Source: Legionella cardiaca (lineage in GTDB: Bacteria > Pseudomonadota > Gammaproteobacteria > Legionellales > Legionellaceae). From it: a stretch of DNA of 64,000 nucleotides. Location of the stretch: positions 1,585,036-1,649,035 of the forward strand of contig NZ_CP119078.1 in assembly GCF_029026145.1 (NCBI RefSeq), in the 5' to 3' direction. A program made the translations under genes and the position numbers. The notes below the pieces were generated by a model, which was given only the letters and a program-made list of their open reading frames with translations, had not been told where the DNA came from and ran no database searches. Each line of letters opens with the position of its first letter. The first letter of the stretch is position 1. This document shows positions 8,288-18,694 of the stretch, one piece after another.

Positions 8288-10859
8288 TCGTGCCTTAAAA
8301 CAATCAATTAAGCAGTTCAAGGAAGATCTGTGCAAGGAATTTTGTCAGAACGCCAGCATTACCACAGTGACCAATAAACTGGTTAATTTTATTGATAATA
8401 TACTTCTCACTCTCTTTCATCAGAACAGTCTACATCTTGGTAATAAATTTTGTCTATTGGCTTTAGGGGGTTATGGACGTCGGGAACTCCAACTTCATTC
8501 AGACATTGATTTGCTTTTACTCCATTCAGAATCTATTTCTAAAATGCACTCTCAACGTGCCCAAGCTTTTATTCAAGACTGCTGGGACATTGGTCTGGAT
8601 ATTAGCCACCAAATTACTACTGTTGATGCGTGTGCAGAGCTCGCCAGTAGCGATTTAAGTGTCATTTCAAGCATCCTCGATATGCATTTAATTGGCGGCC
8701 GCGGAGCTTTAATGGAGGAGTTATTATATAAAACTCATCCTTTACACATGTGGCCCAGTTCCACTTATTTTTTTGCCAAAAAAGAGGAGCAAACCCAACG
8801 GTATGCCAAATATGGAGAAACTGCTTACAATTTGGAGCCCAATGTAAAGAATGGTCCTGGTGGCTTGCGTGATCTGCATATTTTAGTGAGTATTGGTAAG
8901 CGTCATTTCAATATTAATAAACTAGCCGAGGGAATTGGGAGTGGTTTTATTACCGATAAAGAATATGAAGAACTAATCCTTTGTCAGCATTTTCTCTGGC
9001 GAGTCCGTTTTGCCTTGCATATGCTTGCCGAAAAACAAGAAGAGCGATTATTGTTTGATTATCAGGTTAAATTAGCCAAATTGTTCGGTTTTACGGATAA
9101 AGAGCATTCTTTAGCCATTGAACAATTTATGAAAACCTACTTTAAAATTATTAAGCGGATTCGCGAACTAAACGAAATGTTATTGCAATGGTTTGCTGAA
9201 GCCATCGTTTACCATCAAAAACAACGAATTACTCCCTTAGATAATAATTTTCAATTGGCAAATAATTACATTGAGGTGAAACATTCGAAATTATTTTCCC
9301 AAAGACCTCTCACCTTACTTGAACTATTTTTATGGATAGCTAAACAACCTCATATTGAAGGTGTCCGCGCAAGTACAATTCGTTTAATACGTCAAAATCT
9401 TTATTTATTTAATAAAAGATTTTGTACCTCAAAAACTGCTACCAGTTGCTTTATTTCCATTTTCAAAACAGCAGAAGATCCTTATGAAGCATTGCATCAC
9501 ATGAATCGCTATGGGGTTTTAGGTCATTATCTGGATTGTTTTGCTGCTGTAACCGGTCAAATGCAATATGATTTATTTCATGTCTATACCGTTGACCAAC
9601 ATACGCTGTTTGTTATTCGTAACCTTGCTCGCTTCCTTAAACCGGAATATGCAGAACAATTCCCCTTGGCAGCACAATTAATGCCTACGATCAAACAACG
9701 TGAAATTCTCTATTTAGCTGCACTTTTCCATGATATAGCTAAAGGACGAGGAGGCGATCATTCCGAATTAGGTGCAGAGGAAGCCAGCCAATTCGCCTAT
9801 CGTCATAACCTCAATAATCATGAGCGAGAATTATTAGTATGGCTCGTGCGAAATCATCTATTAATGTCACAGACTGCACAACGACAAGACATTTATGATC
9901 CTAAAACTATTCAACAATTTTGTAGTCTCTTACCTCACGCAGAATACCTTGAGTATCTTTATTTACTTACCGTTGCAGACATTTGTGCTACAAACCAAAA
10001 ACTTTGGAATACCTGGAAAGATTCGCTATTAAAAGAATTATACCAGGCAACAAAGTTAGCACTACAAGAAAAAGATTTGGTTGATGAAACCGCCGTTATA
10101 ATTTCTCGGAAAAAACAGGCCATGAGCATCCTTCTTAAAGCAGGCTATTCTCAAGAAAATATTGAAGCATTATGGATTAACTTCAAAAGCAAATATTTTT
10201 TACATGAACCTGCAGAAGTTATCGCAAGGCATACAAAAGCTATTTTCAATTGTAAAAAATATCCCCTGGTGCTTATTATGCCTCATCACAGCCAAGGCGG
10301 CACGGAGGTATTTATTTATATGCCTCATAGGGATGAGCGTTTTACTATTACAACGACAGTTTTAAGTAATTATTATACAACTATTCAAGAAGCAACGATT
10401 TTAACTTGTGATAATAATTATGACTTAGACACTTACATTATTCTTGATGAGCAACATCAAGCTTTTTTTGATGAAGAACGCATTGTTACAATTCAAGAAG
10501 CACTTATTAAACAATTAGCAAATACGAAAGACTTACCTAATATAACAAGACGTCGAGTTTCTCGTACTCAAGCTCATTTTAATTTAAGACCTCAAATAAG
10601 TTTTAGTGATGACAGTCAACTTCATCACACTCGTCTATTTCTTATTACCACCGATCGCCCCGGCTTACTTGCCACTATCAGCCGTGTTTTCCTAACTCTA
10701 AATATCACCCTGCATAATGCTAAAATTGCAACTTTTGGTGAACGTGTGGAAGACATGTTTTTTATTACTACAAAAACAGGCCAGCTGTTAGATAAAGAAG
10801 ATAAAGCCAAATTAAAGCAAATGCTGATTTGTGAATTATTTAGCGAAGAAGTAATCTAA
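8274..10859 (+). CDS. glnD: Bifunctional PII uridylyltransferase / uridylyl-removing enzyme
   Basis: 861 residues with the GlnD order. The nucleotidyltransferase motif GGYGRRELQLHSDIDLLLL is near residues 65-83, and GPGGLRDLH near 200. The HD hydrolase motif ALFHDIAKGRGGDHSELG is in the middle, and there are two C-terminal ACT domains (second one beginning TRLFLITTDRPGLLATISRVF). It senses glutamine and modifies PII. The start overlaps map by 14 bases. It converges with tadA with only 3 bases between stops and no terminator visible. Confidence 0.97.
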   Translation: MKNDNRALKQSIKQFKEDLCKEFCQNASITTVTNKLVNFIDNILLTLFHQNSLHLGNKFCLLALGGYGRRELQLHSDIDLLLLHSESISKMHSQRAQAFIQDCWDIGLDISHQITTVDACAELASSDLSVISSILDMHLIGGRGALMEELLYKTHPLHMWPSSTYFFAKKEEQTQRYAKYGETAYNLEPNVKNGPGGLRDLHILVSIGKRHFNINKLAEGIGSGFITDKEYEELILCQHFLWRVRFALHMLAEKQEERLLFDYQVKLAKLFGFTDKEHSLAIEQFMKTYFKIIKRIRELNEMLLQWFAEAIVYHQKQRITPLDNNFQLANNYIEVKHSKLFSQRPLTLLELFLWIAKQPHIEGVRASTIRLIRQNLYLFNKRFCTSKTATSCFISIFKTAEDPYEALHHMNRYGVLGHYLDCFAAVTGQMQYDLFHVYTVDQHTLFVIRNLARFLKPEYAEQFPLAAQLMPTIKQREILYLAALFHDIAKGRGGDHSELGAEEASQFAYRHNLNNHERELLVWLVRNHLLMSQTAQRQDIYDPKTIQQFCSLLPHAEYLEYLYLLTVADICATNQKLWNTWKDSLLKELYQATKLALQEKDLVDETAVIISRKKQAMSILLKAGYSQENIEALWINFKSKYFLHEPAEVIARHTKAIFNCKKYPLVLIMPHHSQGGTEVFIYMPHRDERFTITTTVLSNYYTTIQEATILTCDNNYDLDTYIILDEQHQAFFDEERIVTIQEALIKQLANTKDLPNITRRRVSRTQAHFNLRPQISFSDDSQLHHTRLFLITTDRPGLLATISRVFLTLNITLHNAKIATFGERVEDMFFITTKTGQLLDKEDKAKLKQMLICELFSEEVI

Positions 10860-10862
10860 TAC

Positions 10863-11321
10863 TTATTCTCGTTTCTCTTTAAAAAAATCCGTTAATAAGC
10901 TTGCGCATTCTTGCTGCATAACGCCTTCATCAATGTGAATCTGGTGGTTTAAAGGGTAGCCCTGTAATAAATTGTAAACTGACCCTGCGGCTCCAGCTTT
11001 AAAATCGCGTGTTGCAAAAACAATACGTTTTACACGTGCATGAACAAGAGCTCCTGCGCACATAACACAGGGCTCCAGCGTAACATAGAGGGTTGTATTC
11101 AATAAGCGATAATTGCAGCAGTTCTTTGCCGCTTCTCGGATTGCTATAAGTTCAGCGTGCGCGCAAGGGTCATTTTTCTGTAATACTTGATTCCATCCAC
11201 TACCTAGTAGATTATTATTTGCATCGATTAGAACAGCACCAACAGGAACCTCATTTTGCTCTTTGGCAATTAATGCAAGTTTATAGGCTTTCGCCATCCA
11301 AAAAGAGTCATTTATTCCCAT
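10863..11321 (-). CDS. tadA: tRNA-specific adenosine deaminase
   Basis: 152 residues of the cytidine-deaminase fold. Zinc and proton-shuttle motifs are complete: HAE at residues 55-57 and PCVMC at 84-88. TadA converts A34 to inosine in tRNA-Arg(ACG). The start overlaps the guaA stop by 10 bases, so it is the last gene of a guaB-guaA-tadA unit. A guanine deaminase would be the main alternative, but the motif spacing and the [18 protein letters not shown] stretch fit TadA. Confidence 0.93.
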   Translation of the reverse strand: MGINDSFWMAKAYKLALIAKEQNEVPVGAVLIDANNNLLGSGWNQVLQKNDPCAHAELIAIREAAKNCCNYRLLNTTLYVTLEPCVMCAGALVHARVKRIVFATRDFKAGAAGSVYNLLQGYPLNHQIHIDEGVMQQECASLLTDFFKEKRE

Positions 11322-12889
11322 TCAATCGTCGCAGGTGGTTTTCCAGATATGTCATAGGTGACTCGAGACACATTAGCAACCTCATTAATGATGCGATTGG
11401 AAACGTTAGCTAAAAAGTCCCATGGCAAATGGGCCCAATGAGCTGTCATAAAATCAACAGTTTCAACAGCCCGGAGACAAATCACATAATCATAACGACG
11501 GCCATCTCCCATTACTCCAACGCTTTTAATGGGTAAAAAAACAGCAAAAGCCTGGCTTACCTTATGATATAAACCCGTTTCCTTTAATTCCTCAATAAAA
11601 ATAGCATCAGCCTGACGCAAAATATCAGCGTACTCTTTTTTAACCTCGCCTAAAATGCGCACTCCCAATCCAGGGCCTGGAAATGGGTGGCGATAAACCA
11701 TGTCATAAGGTAAGCCTAGTTCAAGACCAATCTTTCGTACCTCGTCTTTAAATAACTCACGAATAGGTTCTAATAATTTTAATTTCAATGTTTCTGGCAG
11801 ACCACCGACATTATGGTGTGATTTGATAACCATTGAAGCACCGTTGTTTTGCGTGGCTGCTGATTCAATAACATCAGGATAAATCGTTCCTTGCGCCAAC
11901 CATTTAATATCGGTTAAACGCAGTGCTTCTTCGTCAAATATCTCAATAAATGTATGACCAATAATTTTTCTTTTCTTCTCAGGGCAATCCACACCTGCTA
12001 ATGCATTTAAAAATTTCCCCTCTGCGTTAACAGTAATAATATGTATTCCCATATGCTCACTAAACATGGTCATGACTTGTTCTGCTTCATTTAAGCGTAA
12101 TAAGCCTGTATCAACAAATACACAAATCAGTTGGTCGCCAATAGCTTTGTGTAGCAATGCAGCTACCACGGAAGAGTCCACACCACCAGAAAGCCCAAGC
12201 AGTACTTTGTCTTCGCCAATTTGTTGGCGAATAGTTTGAATCGCTTGTTCAATGATGTTATCTGCAGTCCAATTTGTTTGCGCCTGACAAATATCAACGA
12301 CAAAGCGTTGTAAAATACGGAGTCCTTGTAATGTATGAGTCACTTCAGGATGAAATTGTAAACCATACCAATGTTGAGATTTATGTGCCATTCCTGCAAT
12401 AGGAGCGTTTCGAGTTTCACAAATTACGTCAAACTCTGGAGGTAAACGAGTCACTTTATCACCATGACTCATCCATACATCAAGTAAGGCCTCACCTGCG
12501 TCTGTTGTTCTATCCTCAATATTCTCCAATAAAGGACTATGGCTATGTAAACGCAACTCAGCATAACCAAATTCACGAATATTAGACGACTGCACTTCAC
12601 CACCAAGCTGCACAGCCATCGTTTGCATGCCATAGCAAATTCCGAGTAACGGTAACCCTGACTTAAACAACCATTCAGGTGCTCTGGGATTTGCTTCATG
12701 AGTTACGGTAGAAGGTCCACCAGACAAGATAACCCCACAAGGATTTAAACTTTGTAGCATTTCAACGTCAAGATTATAAGGATGGATTTCGCAATAAACC
12801 CCAATCTCCCTCACCCTTCTTGCAATTAATTGCGTGTATTGCGAACCGAAATCAAGAATAATTAAAGGTTTTTGTTTAATATTTCTCAT
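11312..12889 (-). CDS. guaA: GMP synthase (glutamine-hydrolysing)
   Basis: 525 residues. The N-terminal class I amidotransferase has the nucleophile in GICYGMQ and the His/Glu in FHPEVTH. The central ATP-pyrophosphatase P-loop is [12 protein letters not shown], and the C-terminal dimerisation domain contains [13 protein letters not shown] and ends KPPATIEWE. It converts XMP to GMP. It starts 2 bases after guaB stops, the classical guaBA order. Confidence 0.98.
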   Translation of the reverse strand: MRNIKQKPLIILDFGSQYTQLIARRVREIGVYCEIHPYNLDVEMLQSLNPCGVILSGGPSTVTHEANPRAPEWLFKSGLPLLGICYGMQTMAVQLGGEVQSSNIREFGYAELRLHSHSPLLENIEDRTTDAGEALLDVWMSHGDKVTRLPPEFDVICETRNAPIAGMAHKSQHWYGLQFHPEVTHTLQGLRILQRFVVDICQAQTNWTADNIIEQAIQTIRQQIGEDKVLLGLSGGVDSSVVAALLHKAIGDQLICVFVDTGLLRLNEAEQVMTMFSEHMGIHIITVNAEGKFLNALAGVDCPEKKRKIIGHTFIEIFDEEALRLTDIKWLAQGTIYPDVIESAATQNNGASMVIKSHHNVGGLPETLKLKLLEPIRELFKDEVRKIGLELGLPYDMVYRHPFPGPGLGVRILGEVKKEYADILRQADAIFIEELKETGLYHKVSQAFAVFLPIKSVGVMGDGRRYDYVICLRAVETVDFMTAHWAHLPWDFLANVSNRIINEVANVSRVTYDISGKPPATIEWE

Positions 12890-12891
12890 AA

Positions 12892-14373
12892 TTAATTGTC
12901 AATTTGATAGTTGGGAGCTTGTTTAGTAATACTCACATCATGCACATGGGACTCATGCATTCCAGCACTCGTGACTTGGACGAATTTTGCTTTATCATGC
13001 AACATTTCTATCGTATTGCATCCCGTATATCCCATGCAGGATCGTAATCCTCCCATTAACTGATGAATAATCGTCTGCACCGGGCCTTTATAAGGCACAC
13101 GCCCTTCTATTCCCTCGGGAACTAATTTATCGCTGCCTTGACTGGCATCCTGAAAATAACGATCGCTTGAACCTTGGGCTTGTGACATGGCTCCTATAGA
13201 ACCCATACCACGGTAGCTTTTGTAAGTTCTTCCCTGGTAAAGTTCAATCTCGCCCGGGGACTCTTCAGTACCTGCAAACATTCCACCCAACATGACCGTA
13301 TCAGCGCCAGCAGCTAATGCCTTGCAGACATCGCCAGAAAATCGAATACCTCCATCGGCAATCACAGGTATTCGAGGGGCTCGGCCTTTAAGTCCTTCAG
13401 CCACATTAGCTATTGCTGTGATTTGTGGTACGCCAACTCCGGTAACAATACGGGTAGTACAAATTGAACCTGGGCCAATTCCCACTTTAACCGCATCCAC
13501 ACCAGCTTCAACGAGATCAAGTGCTGCAGCAGCTGTAGCAATATTACCACCAATAATCTGTACATCGGGAAAATTTTTCTTTATCCAGGCGACACGATTT
13601 AACACGCCTTGTGAATGGCCATGTGCAGTATCTACGACAAGAACATCAGCACCAGCTTCAACTAAAGCAGCCACGCGTTCATCTGTACCCTCACCAACCC
13701 CTACAGCCGCACCAACACGTAATTGCTCAGCATCATCTTTACAGGCAAAAGGATTTTCTTTAGCTTTTTGGATATCTTTAACAGTAATTAAGCCACGCAA
13801 ATTAAACATTTCATTAACTACGAGCAGTTTTTCAATACGATGCTTATGCAACAGGCTGCGGACTTCTTCTCTTCCAGCCCCCTCCCTCACAGTAACTAAG
13901 CGTTCTTTTGGTGTCATTACCGCACTTACAGGCAAAGTAAAATTGGTTTCAAAGCGAATGTCTCTGCTGGTCACAATACCCACTAGCAAATCACCATCAA
14001 CAACAGGCATACCAGAGAAGTTATGCTTGGCCATGACTTCAAGTAATTCTTTAACCGTAATATGAGGTGAAACTGAAATAGGATCTTTAACCATACCACT
14101 TTCAAATTTTTTCACTTTTCGCACTTCTTCAGCCTGAGCGCTAATACTCATATTTTTATGAATAATTCCTATACCCCCTTCTTGGGCTAAAGCAATGGCA
14201 AGGCGAGCCTCAGTGACTGTATCCATGGCTGCAGAAAGAAGAGGAAGATTCAATTTTATTTCACGAGTCAGGTAGGTTTTTAAAGAAACTTCTTTAGGTA
14301 AAACAGTCGAGTGGGCAGGAACCAACAACACATCATCGAAAGTCAGAGCTTGTTGCACGACAGAAAGTGACAT
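12892..14373 (-). CDS. guaB: IMP dehydrogenase
   Basis: 493 residues. The TIM barrel ([20 protein letters not shown]) is interrupted by two CBS domains (about residues 95-205). The catalytic loop is [11 protein letters not shown] with the active-site Cys, and the flap region is SSDRYFQ. It oxidises IMP to XMP, the first committed step to GMP. The SD GGGGTGAGG precedes the ATG. It leads the guaB-guaA-tadA unit. Confidence 0.98.
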   Translation of the reverse strand: MSLSVVQQALTFDDVLLVPAHSTVLPKEVSLKTYLTREIKLNLPLLSAAMDTVTEARLAIALAQEGGIGIIHKNMSISAQAEEVRKVKKFESGMVKDPISVSPHITVKELLEVMAKHNFSGMPVVDGDLLVGIVTSRDIRFETNFTLPVSAVMTPKERLVTVREGAGREEVRSLLHKHRIEKLLVVNEMFNLRGLITVKDIQKAKENPFACKDDAEQLRVGAAVGVGEGTDERVAALVEAGADVLVVDTAHGHSQGVLNRVAWIKKNFPDVQIIGGNIATAAAALDLVEAGVDAVKVGIGPGSICTTRIVTGVGVPQITAIANVAEGLKGRAPRIPVIADGGIRFSGDVCKALAAGADTVMLGGMFAGTEESPGEIELYQGRTYKSYRGMGSIGAMSQAQGSSDRYFQDASQGSDKLVPEGIEGRVPYKGPVQTIIHQLMGGLRSCMGYTGCNTIEMLHDKAKFVQVTSAGMHESHVHDVSITKQAPNYQIDN

Positions 14374-14405
14374 ACCTCACCCCTACGAAATTTAATTAAC
14401 CGAAC

Positions 14406-14434
14406 ATTATACAAACAATTATAGGAAATCACAA
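14406..14434 (-). promoter_or_regulatory. Predicted sigma-70 promoter of guaBA
   Basis: On the minus strand TTGTGA (14434-14429), a 17-base spacer and a perfect TATAAT (14411-14406) lie about 33 bases before the guaB start. No obvious purine-repressor palindrome was recognised in the short leader. Confidence 0.65.
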
Positions 14435-14817
14435 TTGATAACGTTAAAAAATGTATAATTTCCCTATTATTAAGGGGCTTCTTTCCAAATGCAGCGAGAA
14501 GTCTCTCGCTAAGCGGCAGATTCCTTATTAGTGCATCGACTAACGCTAGCTTTAAACGTTTTGTTTTTTACAAGCAGTTTGATGTCAGAAGATACACCCG
14601 GATTTTTATGCTATAGACCCAAGGATTGATAAAAAAAATTATCTTTCGGAAACACCTCCTTTCACTATGACCCTAATGGTAGCATTCCAATAGTATCATG
14701 CCACTGACAGGAGATTCCTCGCAGCGTTCGGAAAGACGTCACATTTTTGATAGGACCGCCGTGTTAAAAAAAATTATTATACTATTTTGAGTCGAGTAAG
14801 AACTGTTAGACTACATC
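14435..14817. other. Noncoding spacer between guaB promoter and tetR gene
   Basis: No credible gene is visible. It contains a perfect 7-base hairpin (AGCGAGA 14493-14499, loop AGTC, TCTCGCT 14504-14510) without a T-run. The minus-strand end of the TetR gene points into it, with no clear terminator. Confidence 0.35.
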
Positions 14818-15426
14818 CTAGGAAGCTACCTTATTGCATTTACAAAGTTTTTTGCAAAATACTGCAAACCAATGGGCTCTTTTTAATTGCCTTTCAAGAA
14901 AACGGTTAGTCTCCACTGCTTTTTCTGAATTATCGTATAACCAATGCATTAACGTTGCGATATAAATGGCGGTTAGGCCTGTTTCTTCTATTGCACGTTG
15001 AAAATTAACCGTTGAGCGCTGTGCTGCTTCTCGCCACCACTGTACCGTTCTACTAACTCGCAAAAGCGCCCTTAGCTGGACGTGCAAATGACCAGGTTCT
15101 AATTGTCCCCAGATCATCTCCTTCGCAACCTGGTGATGATTCTGTATGCTGCTAAACCATGAAATAAGTACTTGTGCCAAGCGATCTTCGCTACTGAGAT
15201 TCAGAATTTCAGGTTTTGCTGCTACTTCCAGCATTGCTTTATCTGCACGTTCGAAAAAAGCAGGAATTAACGCATTCTTTTCGCGAAAGTGGGGATAAAT
15301 ATCCGTCAATTTAACATTTAAAAACTGCGCAATATCGAATAATCTTAAATCCTCCCATGAACTTCTTTCAGCTAAATAAAGAGCTGTATCCATAATTTTC
15401 TCTGCAGTTAAGTGCGATGTTTTCAT
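14818..15426 (-). CDS. TetR-family transcriptional regulator
   Basis: 202 residues. The N-terminal helix-turn-helix has the TetR pattern: AEKIMDTALYLAERSSWEDLRLFDIAQFLNV, then KLTDIYPHFREKNALIPAFFERAD (LYxHFxxKxxL-like). The C-terminal ligand domain is helical with no recognisable specificity. TetR proteins often control adjacent genes, but here the neighbours are guaB and a small lipoprotein gene, so the target is unknown. A Cys- and Lys-rich C-terminus (CKKLCKCNKVAS) is unusual. Confidence 0.8.
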   Translation of the reverse strand: MKTSHLTAEKIMDTALYLAERSSWEDLRLFDIAQFLNVKLTDIYPHFREKNALIPAFFERADKAMLEVAAKPEILNLSSEDRLAQVLISWFSSIQNHHQVAKEMIWGQLEPGHLHVQLRALLRVSRTVQWWREAAQRSTVNFQRAIEETGLTAIYIATLMHWLYDNSEKAVETNRFLERQLKRAHWFAVFCKKLCKCNKVAS

Positions 15427-15783
15427 CTTTAAATCCTTTTAACAGCAAGCACCTATAGATAAGCATATAATATAACGCTGATTAATCCAGAAATCTTACC
15501 CAGAATTACAGGCAAAATTATCCATAGGATTATATGCAAAATGTGAGGTCATTCTCACAGCAGGAGCCTTCTTTCTATAGCAAGCTCTATTGTGGCAGCT
15601 AAATATAAATGTATTCAACAAAGCTGTTTCCAGTAATTACATAGTGACAAAATAATTTCTTGATTGTCTTAAAACTTGAATAAATAGCTTTCACCTACTA
15701 CTCTGAAAGTGAGACATCATTATTAACATGCTGAATATTAACACTAACTGTATAACTTATATCATCTATGCAAGGATGCTATC
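15427..15783. other. Spacer between tetR and the small lipoprotein gene
   Basis: A divergent intergenic region of about 360 bases with no credible frame. It should contain the promoters of both genes. Candidate AT-rich -10 elements (TATAAC at 15751-15756, TTATAT just after) lie before the small gene, without a convincing -35. Confidence 0.35.
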
Positions 15784-15921
15784 ATGAAAAAAATAGTATT
15801 TTTGTTGTTAATTGTTGGCTCTACTGTTCTTCTCTCAAGTTGTGGGTGTTGTGGGACCTCTTCTTGCGGCGGTTGCGGCAGTTACACTGTTGCTTGCTGT
15901 GGTTCTAATGGCTGGTATTAA
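15784..15921 (+). CDS. Small cysteine-rich lipoprotein (45 residues)
   Basis: A short gene with good support: ATG with AAGGA 7 bases upstream, a classic lipoprotein signal (MKKIVFLLLIVGSTVLLSSC, lipobox LSSC with lipidated Cys20) and a terminator after the stop. The mature 26 residues contain seven Cys (20, 22, 23, 28, 31, 38, 39), many Gly and a Trp-Tyr end. It has no recognisable family. Clustered CxCC, CxxC and CC motifs suggest metal binding or disulfides. One Cys is the lipid anchor, leaving six. Function unknown. Confidence 0.7.
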   Translation: MKKIVFLLLIVGSTVLLSSCGCCGTSSCGGCGSYTVACCGSNGWY

Positions 15922-15962
15922 TTGCCAATTATATACAAAAAAAAATTAATCTTCGAATTAAA

Positions 15963-15999
15963 ACTGGACTGGGACTCTTGTCACAGTCCAGTAAATTTT
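15963..15999 (+). terminator. Terminator after the small lipoprotein gene
   Basis: A perfect 9-base inverted repeat (ACTGGACTG at 15963-15971 and CAGTCCAGT at 15984-15992) with a 12-base loop is followed by AAATTTTTATT. The T-tract is offset by three A, so efficiency may be moderate. Confidence 0.65.
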
Positions 16000-16362
16000 T
16001 ATTAATAATATTTAATTCTTGCCTTAATTCTTGCTTATAATTTTAATGATTTTTGGCTTTTTTAAAAAGCGCTTAATTTAGGCTAAGCACTCGTGGTGAA
16101 TTCTATTAATTCTCATTCACTAATTCATGTTTCTTCTTAAGTCCTTAAAAAACAATTTATTTCACATTTAATTATTCATTTAAGTGTATTCAGTTGCCAT
16201 CGTTTAAGCAGGATAAGCCTACAAAAAACGAAATTAATAAGTTAAATTATGATTTGAAAAATTAATTTTCTAATATCACTCTTTGAGCTTGAAACGAACA
16301 AACATTAACGTGTAAACTGAGCGAAAATGTTTAACTCGTAGACTAAACAGGAAGGTTCAACG
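16000..16362. other. Spacer upstream of minD, with a candidate promoter
   Basis: No gene, and in particular no minC, is visible. A possible promoter is TTGAAA (16289-16294), 18 bases, TAAACT (16313-16318), about 45 bases before the minD start. The rest is AT-rich with no further recognised element. Confidence 0.4.
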
Positions 16363-17193
16363 TTGGCTAAAATTATAGTTGTCACTTCAGGTAAGGGCGG
16401 TGTAGGAAAAACTACTACCTCAGCAGCAATTTCTTCAGGCTTAGCCATGCGTGGGCATAAGACTGTTGTCATTGACTTTGATATTGGTCTTAGAAACCTT
16501 GATATCATTATGGGCTGTGAACGCCGTGTTGTGTACGATTTTATTCATGTTATTAACGGTGAAGCCAATTTAAATCAAGCGCTTATTAAAGATAAGCGTT
16601 TACCGGATTTGTGTATTTTACCTGCGTCCCAGACCAGAGATAAGGATGCTTTAACACTTGCTGGTGTTGAAAAAGTCTTGGCTGAGTTAGCAAAAGAATT
16701 TGAATACATTGTTTGTGATTCACCGGCTGGTATTGAAACAGGAGCCTTAATGGCCATGTATTTTGCTGACCATGCTATTGTAGTAACCAATCCTGAAGTT
16801 TCTTCGGTCCGTGACTCTGATAGGATCCTGGGCATTTTAGCTAGTAAAACTAAACGGGCAGTAGAAAATCAACCTCCTGTTCAAGAACATTTACTTCTCA
16901 CTCGCTATGATCCTGAGCGTGTTGAAAAAGGGGATATGTTATCCGTAGAAGATGTTAAGGAAATTCTTGCCATTCCTCTAATGGGCGTAATTCCTGAGTC
17001 TAAAGCTGTACTAAAAGCGTCTAATACAGGAACTCCAGTTGTTCTTGATGAAACCAGCGACGCTGGCCTTGCCTATCAGGATGCTATAGCTCGCTTCCTG
17101 GGAGAAAGTAGGCCCATGCGTTTTGTTACTAGTGAGCGTAAAGGGTTGCTGCGCCGCTTGTTCAGTAAAAACAAGGAGGATATTCCAGCATGA
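16363..17193 (+). CDS. minD: Septum site-determining ATPase MinD
   Basis: 276 residues. The deviant Walker A motif GKGGVGKTT is at 10-18 (signature Lys11, catalytic Lys16). [14 protein letters not shown] and [12 protein letters not shown] provide switch and Walker B regions. A C-terminal amphipathic membrane-targeting helix ([17 protein letters not shown]) is present. MinD oscillates on the membrane with MinE to place the division site. The start codon is TTG, fixed by AGGAAGG upstream and the invariant [11 protein letters not shown]-terminus. It overlaps minE by 4 bases (ATGA). MinC is not adjacent. Confidence 0.97.
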   Translation: MAKIIVVTSGKGGVGKTTTSAAISSGLAMRGHKTVVIDFDIGLRNLDIIMGCERRVVYDFIHVINGEANLNQALIKDKRLPDLCILPASQTRDKDALTLAGVEKVLAELAKEFEYIVCDSPAGIETGALMAMYFADHAIVVTNPEVSSVRDSDRILGILASKTKRAVENQPPVQEHLLLTRYDPERVEKGDMLSVEDVKEILAIPLMGVIPESKAVLKASNTGTPVVLDETSDAGLAYQDAIARFLGESRPMRFVTSERKGLLRRLFSKNKEDIPA

Positions 17194-17453
17194 GCCTATT
17201 CAGTTATTTAAGAAAGCGAAATAGTACTGCCTCAGTAGCTAAAGAGCGTTTACAGATTATTATTTCTCATGAGCGTTCTCAGCGAAATACGCCGGATTAT
17301 TTGCCAAAGCTTCAAGAGGAAATACTGGCAGTGATTGCGAAATATATCCGCATTAGTCGTGATCAGGTTAGTGTGAACCTTGAACGCCTTGGTGATAGCG
17401 CAGTGCTTGAATTGAATGTGACTATGCCCGACGAAGTTCTAGAAGAGGCTTAA
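17190..17453 (+). CDS. minE: Cell division topological specificity factor MinE
   Basis: 87 residues, the family's usual length. The N-terminal membrane-targeting and anti-MinCD region ([29 protein letters not shown]) is followed by the dimeric topological domain ([29 protein letters not shown]). It stimulates MinD ATPase. Its ATG overlaps the minD stop. It converges with the SET-domain gene 36 bases later; an imperfect hairpin in that gap may end both transcripts. Confidence 0.97.
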   Translation: MSLFSYLRKRNSTASVAKERLQIIISHERSQRNTPDYLPKLQEEILAVIAKYIRISRDQVSVNLERLGDSAVLELNVTMPDEVLEEA

Positions 17454-17488
17454 TAGTAAATCCAACTTTAGCGAAATATTTTATCTCT

Positions 17489-18628
17489 CTAAAGAAATTG
17501 GATACTGTACAATGCAATAAACCCTAAAGCAGTCAATAAGAGAGCTAGCAATGGTCTTTTTAAAAGACGATAGGCAGCTTGGCTGACACCGTTTTTTGCC
17601 ATTACCCTTAAGGTATTCAATTTTTCATGATGTTTATCAAGTAGGATTTCACCTTTAGGATTTAAAAGTTTTCCCTCTCTATTAAACCTATATTCTTCTG
17701 CATTTTCAAAATATCCGGCACCATAATCTACAAACAATTGTTCATTCTTAGCAATATCTCTTTTGGCTGTAAAAGCAACAATTTCTATACCATTGAGAAT
17801 ATGTCTATCCACCATAAGATTGACGTCGAGAAGGAAGTGATCTGGTTGGCTGGAGGAAGGAGCGTGATTCACGAATCGACCAATGTTGCCATAGTCTGTG
17901 GCATCAATTCCTAAACCTAAAAGATCAAAGTGAGGGTAAAAATGATATCGCTTTGATTCGGGATTAGTTTTCATTCCCTGATATACGCATACATTAGTCC
18001 CCTTCTTTATATCCTTTCTGGCATAAACGCCAAAACCAATAAATTGATTAATGTAGCGTATTTCACATAATTCAAACGGTTCTTCTTTGTTTAAAAGTTC
18101 GTATGCTTTGTCGTTATAGGCAAACAAGGCATCACCATCAACGGTTTCCGGTAAATTTTTAAATAAAATCGTATCATTAATTATTAATTTATCATGAAAA
18201 TGGAATTGATGATTTGCTAGTTGACTGATTATACCGTTAATTTGATTAACAGTAATGAAATCCTTTGCTTCTTTATGGTCATCAAGAGAAAAAGGAATTT
18301 TATAAATAGCTTTTAAAGATAAAAAATGTGGTGAAGGAGAAACTACAAATTGGCACTCTTCTGGTTTGCTGGCGTGAAGTAACGTGGCATACACATATTT
18401 TGCCGTTTCTAGAAGACCAGCCATATCATGATAATGGTAATGATACGTGGTAGTAGACGATTTAAGATATGGATAAGAAAGCAAAGGGTGTTGAAAATCG
18501 AGATTTTGTAATAATTGAAATCCGCCCTTCTGAGATTCATCTATCTCGCATATCTTCGAGGAGACATCAAGGACAGCCTTTTTAAAAGGTGACTGCTTGT
18601 TATGATTGGTAAGGATAATTTTTACCAT
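17489..18628 (-). CDS. SET-domain protein with C-terminal membrane helix (candidate effector)
   Basis: 379 residues. The N-terminal 185 residues are not recognised. A SET lysine-methyltransferase-like domain covers about 190-310: GFGVYARKDIKKG at 198-210 (SAM-binding start), NIGRFVNHA at 248-256 (a variant of the RFxNHSC motif) and DIAKNEQLFVDYGAGYF at 291-307 (the ExLxxDYG-type motif with catalytic Tyr302). Residues 358-378 are one hydrophobic helix after a basic stretch, resembling a tail anchor. SET proteins modify host histones in Legionella pneumophila (RomA/LegAS4) and Chlamydia. This protein lacks RomA's ankyrin repeats. Function as an effector is inference. Confidence 0.75.
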   Translation of the reverse strand: MVKIILTNHNKQSPFKKAVLDVSSKICEIDESQKGGFQLLQNLDFQHPLLSYPYLKSSTTTYHYHYHDMAGLLETAKYVYATLLHASKPEECQFVVSPSPHFLSLKAIYKIPFSLDDHKEAKDFITVNQINGIISQLANHQFHFHDKLIINDTILFKNLPETVDGDALFAYNDKAYELLNKEEPFELCEIRYINQFIGFGVYARKDIKKGTNVCVYQGMKTNPESKRYHFYPHFDLLGLGIDATDYGNIGRFVNHAPSSSQPDHFLLDVNLMVDRHILNGIEIVAFTAKRDIAKNEQLFVDYGAGYFENAEEYRFNREGKLLNPKGEILLDKHHEKLNTLRVMAKNGVSQAAYRLLKRPLLALLLTALGFIALYSIQFL

Positions 18629-18694
18629 AAATTTGGACTTTATTATTCAAGCCACCAATAGCATTGGCATTCGTTTTTATATAAAATGTTCCAA

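Noticed and set aside
13292..14065. A 257-codon open frame antisense to guaB, Ser/Thr/Pro-rich.
   Set aside because: It lies entirely within the well-supported guaB gene, has no family resemblance and shows the biased composition typical of an antisense shadow.
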